A stretch of 6,146 nucleotides of DNA from Amphritea sp. (GTDB lineage: Bacteria; Pseudomonadota; Gammaproteobacteria; Pseudomonadales; Balneatricaceae). Of the stretch, positions 4,211 through 6,146 are shown piece after piece. The notes below the pieces were generated by a model that made no database searches, had not been told where the DNA came from, and saw only the letters and a program-made list of their open reading frames with translations. The DNA is taken from assembly GCA_018067325.1 (NCBI GenBank), contig JAGPUU010000211.1:1-6146 (forward strand), in the 5' to 3' direction. The position numbers and the translations under genes were made by a program. The number at the start of each line of letters is the position of its first letter. Position 1 is the first letter of the stretch.

Positions 4211-6146
4211 TTAAGTTTCAGTTACAAGGATTACACTTTGCTGGATCTGAGCTATTTTTTCAGCCGTGATCAACTGCGCTTTCAGGGGACGACTAAATAG
4301 ATAACCCTGGGCTTGCCCACAGTGCAGATCTATTAACAGACTCTGTTCTTCAAGGGTTTCGACCCCTTCAGCGATCACATCCATATTCAGCGCATGCCCC
4401 ATCTGCAGCGACGCCTTAACAATCTGCAGGCTTGAATGATCCTTAGTGATGCCTCGAATAAACCCCTGATCCAGTTTAAGCTTTGATACGGGCAGTTCTT
4501 TCAGATAGAGCAAAGATGAAAAGCCAGTACCGAAATCATCGATAGCGAAACAGATCCCCTGACGGGTCAACTTTTCCATGGTCTCTTTCGCCAGATCCCG
4601 ATCACCGAGGAATATTGACTCTGTTATTTCCAACTCTAATTTTGATGGCGGAAACCCGGCCTGTTCAAGTGTATTCAGCACTTTACTAACAAAATCAGCT
4701 TCAACAAACTGTTTTACCGACACATTGACTGCAATGCGCTGAAATGCCAGCCCCTGATCCAACCATTTACGACCTTGTTCACAGGCCAAGCGCAACACAC
4801 GGTCGCCCAGAGTTACGATCAGTCCTTCCTGCTCAGCCAATGCTATGAATTTATCTGGTCGAATATTTCCCTTATCAGGATGCTGCCAACGCGCCAGCGC
4901 TTCAAAACCTATGACCTCACCAGTACCCAGTGAAACCTGAGGCTGGTAATCCAGGTAAAATTGTTCGGTATTCAACGCATAGGTCAACGCTTTTGCCAGC
5001 TGCTCTCTTTCCTTTAACTTGTCACTCATCTCTGTTGCATAAAAGAGATAGTGACCCCGGTTTTTTCGCTTCGCTTCATGCAGCGCCAGATCAGCCTGTT
5101 CAAGCAAACGCAAAGGCTCATCTAACTCCTCTGCTTGAATTGATATTCCTGCGGTTGCAGTCAATGAAAAGCTCTGATCACCATAAGCGATAGGCGAGTT
5201 AATTTCCGCAATCAGAACATCCGCCAGATGACTCAATACAACATGATTATTGGCTTTTCTGAGTAACACCGTAAATTCATCACCGCCGGTACGCGCTAAC
5301 ACAGCATCACCACTTAAGCGGGATTCAAGCCGTTCACTCATCCGATTAAGAACATAATCGCCAATTTTCTGGCCATGAAATTCATTAATCAAACTAAAAT
5401 TATCCAGCCCCAACAATATCACACAGGTAGACCTGTCTTCTGAATAGGCCAGGCGAGTATATTCAGCTAATGTCTCTATCAGAAACTGTCTATTGTAAGC
5501 ACCAGTCAGTTCATCATGATAAGCAAGGAAGCTAACCTCTTTCTGAACTTCCTTTCGATAAAGCACTTCACGCTTCAGGCTTCTGTTCCAAAAAATCACG
5601 ATTAGCAGTCCAGCAACAGTCAGGATAAAGCCCAGCATTTTAAGAGCGTTTATATAGGTCTCTTTATCAATCCTTTGGGTGTCTTCTGGCTGAACCCAAC
5701 GGCTTTCTATCGCTCTTTTCTGTTCAACGGTGACCGCTGCTAGCGCCTTATCTAACAGAGACCTCAACAACGGCTGATCATTTCGAGACCCAAAAGAGAT
5801 ATGATAATCAAAGCCGACACTACCCACGATACTGATGTTATCAATACCTTCCATAAAAGAGAAAAGGTAGCCAGCAGAGGCATAGGAACCAACCCCATCA
5901 ATCTGTCCAGCGGCTAATAGATTGAAGGCGTCTCCAAGATCTTCAACTTGAACCAGTTCGATATCCGGGTAGTTATTACCGATATAACTGACCAGCGCCG
6001 TTCCTCTTGGAACAGCAAAACGCTTGCCGTTAAAGTCGCTCATCTCGGCTTGCTGATACTTGCCTTTCTGAGTAAATATTTTATTCGACAGATGTGAATA
6101 CACCTTCGTAAAATTAAGATAGTGCCTACGCTGCTCAGTATTTGTC
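4211..6146 (-). CDS. Solute-binding-domain sensor with tandem GGDEF and EAL domains (5' end outside window)
   Basis: This is a predicted inner-membrane c-di-GMP enzyme. Counting residue 1 at the in-frame GTG at 6103, residues 1 to about 139 are the end of a periplasmic solute-binding (SBP_bac_3-like) sensor domain. One membrane helix (about 154-172) follows, then GGDEF (about 192-355) and EAL (about 365-615). The cyclase motif RTGGDEF (271-277) is intact, but the usual RxxD inhibitory site ahead of it is not in register. The phosphodiesterase motifs are complete: EAL (401-403), N460, ELEITE (490-495), DDFGTG (522-527), K543, AEGVE (578-582) and QGY (599-601). The frame stays open past that GTG for 14 more codons to the edge and encodes ...YLNFTKVYSHL, which matches the 'FT.PY' part of such sensor domains. 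The GTG is therefore internal and the true start lies outside. Phosphodiesterase activity is likely; cyclase activity is possible. The bound ligand is unknown. Confidence 0.93.
   Translation of the reverse strand, partial: TNTEQRRHYLNFTKVYSHLSNKIFTQKGKYQQAEMSDFNGKRFAVPRGTALVSYIGNNYPDIELVQVEDLGDAFNLLAAGQIDGVGSYASAGYLFSFMEGIDNISIVGSVGFDYHISFGSRNDQPLLRSLLDKALAAVTVEQKRAIESRWVQPEDTQRIDKETYINALKMLGFILTVAGLLIVIFWNRSLKREVLYRKEVQKEVSFLAYHDELTGAYNRQFLIETLAEYTRLAYSEDRSTCVILLGLDNFSLINEFHGQKIGDYVLNRMSERLESRLSGDAVLARTGGDEFTVLLRKANNHVVLSHLADVLIAEINSPIAYGDQSFSLTATAGISIQAEELDEPLRLLEQADLALHEAKRKNRGHYLFYATEMSDKLKEREQLAKALTYALNTEQFYLDYQPQVSLGTGEVIGFEALARWQHPDKGNIRPDKFIALAEQEGLIVTLGDRVLRLACEQGRKWLDQGLAFQRIAVNVSVKQFVEADFVSKVLNTLEQAGFPPSKLELEITESIFLGDRDLAKETMEKLTRQGICFAIDDFGTGFSSLLYLKELPVSKLKLDQGFIRGITKDHSSLQIVKASLQMGHALNMDVIAEGVETLEEQSLLIDLHCGQAQGYLFSRPLKAQLITAEKIAQIQQSVILVTET

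Noticed and set aside
6101..6103. GTG as the start codon of the GGDEF-EAL gene
   Set aside because: The frame stays open for 14 more codons to the window edge and those residues fit the sensor domain; the GTG is internal to a conserved-looking segment.
4211..6146. CsrD-like regulator of CsrB decay, given the nearby Csr-type RNAs
   Set aside because: CsrD has degenerate GGDEF and EAL motifs and a different N-terminal region; this protein has intact motifs and a solute-binding sensor domain.

Overview
The window reads as chromosomal DNA from a gammaproteobacterium. An Oceanospirillaceae-like marine lineage would fit, but the sequence alone does not fix the genus. The clues are a TPP-controlled thiamine operon, an MJ1255/VC2487-type glycosyltransferase next to a PAP2 phosphatase, a periplasmic-sensor GGDEF-EAL protein, and GGA-rich RNAs of the CsrB/RsmZ kind. 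All five protein genes lie on the minus strand. The two small RNA genes are the only features transcribed on the plus strand.

Positions 1-1954 (minus) hold the thiamine pyrimidine unit: a sigma70-like promoter, a complete TPP (THI-box) riboswitch, thiD (HMP/HMP-P kinase), a 54-nt gap, and thiC (HMP-P synthase), which runs off the left edge. ThiC makes HMP-P and ThiD phosphorylates it to HMP-PP, so one TPP sensor controls both steps. Two mutually exclusive hairpins can be drawn between aptamer and thiD start, giving a plausible translational switch.

Positions 1955-2561 contain no protein gene but are densely functional. Two tandem plus-strand small RNAs of about 165-175 nt each carry at least ten GGA motifs, several in hairpin loops, and each ends in a strong intrinsic terminator whose loop is the same AGGGGAAC. 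They look like a duplicated CsrB/RsmZ-type pair that sequesters the translational regulator CsrA/RsmA. Each is preceded by a 17-bp palindrome (ATAGGA-N5-TCCTAT) and a second short shared box, presumably the binding sites of a shared activator such as a GacA/UvrY/LetA-type response regulator. This is the most interesting part of the window.

Positions 2562-4138 (minus) hold a PAP2-family membrane phosphatase followed by an MJ1255/VC2487-type glycosyltransferase, probably co-transcribed and probably acting on a lipid or lipid-linked glycan. Positions 4211-6146 (minus) hold a multidomain c-di-GMP enzyme: the end of a periplasmic solute-binding domain, one membrane helix, then GGDEF and EAL domains with intact signature motifs. 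Its reading frame stays open to the right edge, so its true start is outside the window.
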